From Pseudomonadota bacterium (lineage in GTDB: Bacteria > Pseudomonadota > Alphaproteobacteria > Reyranellales > Reyranellaceae): DNA of 20,539 bases. Location: assembly GCA_023436825.1 (NCBI GenBank), contig JAEZHS010000100.1, positions 1 to 20,539 on the forward strand. Reading direction: 5' to 3'. Below are positions 19,864 to 20,539 of the stretch, piece after piece (position 1 is the stretch's first letter; every line of letters begins with the position of its first letter). The notes below the pieces were generated by a model that saw nothing but the letters and a program-made list of their open reading frames with translations, had not been told where the DNA came from and did not search any database. Made by a program: the position numbers and the translations under genes.

Positions 19864-20539
19864 TCGTCACGCAGCCGGGATCGATCGCCTCGTTGGCGAT
19901 CGCCACGAAGCGCTCCAGCGGGCAAGCCTTCTCGACGGCGTCGCTGGCGCAGGCCGGCAGCTCGACCGCGACCATGCCGGGCGGACGCTCGAAGTCGAGA
20001 ACGACCGCCTTGCGCATCTGCTCCAGCGTCTGCGCGTAATAGGCGAGCCGCACGTAGCGCTGCCCGGTGCGCGGCGCGCGCAACAGTTCGAAGGCGAGCG
20101 CGCCGCCCGGCGTCGGGTCGTTGGCCTGGAAGCCCGGGATGTGCCAGCCGACATTGAGCAGGCGCGACACGTTGGCGAGGTTGGTGTCATGGCCGACCAG
20201 GAGCCCGAGCCGCACCGGCTCGGCGAGCGACTGGATGCCCGGGAAGTTGTGACCGTTCTGCAGCGTGGCGACGATCTGCGCCAGCAGATTGGAACCGTGC
20301 TGTCGGGCGATCGGCAGCGTCTTCTGCGTCAGGTCGAACTCGAGCCGGCGGATCTTGAGCAGGTTCTCGAGCTCGGCATCACCCGACAGACGGCCCCACG
20401 CGACCTCAGACGCCGGCAGGTCCTGCGCACTTTCCATCAGGAAGATCTCGGCGGCCGACGAGCCGATGCCGACCGGTCCTAGAATGCGCACTCCGCCGTC
20501 CGATCCGGCCTCGGCCGCCGGCGGCTCCGACGACAGGCC
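19853..20539 (-). CDS. histidine acid phosphatase, AppA/Agp-like (C-terminal part, cut by window edge)
   Basis: The last 228 residues of a branch-2 histidine phosphatase; the reading frame stays open to the window edge, so the true start and the N-terminal RHGxRxP site lie outside. The proton-donor motif is intact as GHDTNLANV, followed by LNVGWHIPG and TPGGALAFELL. AEIFLMESAQDLP and WGRL upstream match the same region of E. coli AppA. Three cysteines near the end (LPACAS, EKACPL, PGCVT) sit where AppA has disulfide cysteines, which points to a periplasmic enzyme. It hydrolyses phosphomonoesters such as phytate or glucose 1-phosphate; the substrate cannot be decided from this half. A GTG at 20491 is inside the domain and is not a credible start. 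Confidence 0.9.
   Translation of the reverse strand, partial: GLSSEPPAAEAGSDGGVRILGPVGIGSSAAEIFLMESAQDLPASEVAWGRLSGDAELENLLKIRRLEFDLTQKTLPIARQHGSNLLAQIVATLQNGHNFPGIQSLAEPVRLGLLVGHDTNLANVSRLLNVGWHIPGFQANDPTPGGALAFELLRAPRTGQRYVRLAYYAQTLEQMRKAVVLDFERPPGMVAVELPACASDAVEKACPLERFVAIANEAIDPGCVTIKR

Overview
The window is GC-rich and densely coded, with long antisense open frames typical of such genomes. An HWE-family histidine kinase, a FAT-GUY-like receiver (FITGY), FadR-type regulation and many ABC solute-binding proteins suggest a metabolically versatile alphaproteobacterium of the Rhodospirillales/Hyphomicrobiales kind. No species is assigned. I saw no tRNA, rRNA, CRISPR array, transposase or phage gene.

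Left arm (1-8034). A small secreted protein and an enolase-superfamily enzyme lie on the minus strand. A leaderless solute-binding-protein-like gene and a cupin lie on the plus strand. A compact minus-strand operon follows, in transcription order: FadR/GntR regulator, RpiB-type sugar-phosphate isomerase, two paralogous family-3 binding proteins, two permeases and an ATPase. A textbook FadR-type operator (GTGGT-N3-ACCAC) sits just before the regulator. Both binding proteins keep the carboxylate-binding Arg but have Ala where amino-acid receptors have the ammonium-binding Asp. With the isomerase and the acid-sugar-type enolase, this suggests uptake and catabolism of a non-amino-acid carboxylate such as a sugar acid. 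A 3'-end fragment of a second ATPase gene lies just beyond the intact one.

Centre (8035-15705). A 324-bp divergent intergenic region precedes a soluble 1821-residue hybrid histidine kinase. It has eight near-identical 92-residue HAMP units, then GAF, coiled coil, HisKA/HATPase and three receivers. One base downstream is a REC-PAS-HWE kinase-REC protein. The two probably form a multi-step phosphorelay; no output regulator is visible here.

Right arm (15706-20539). A 556-bp intergenic region with short repeats and palindromes is followed by a minus-strand SsuABC/TauABC-like operon (binding protein, permease, ATPase). Divergent from it is a second leaderless binding-protein-like gene. The window ends in a truncated AppA/Agp-like histidine acid phosphatase whose 3' end overlaps that gene.
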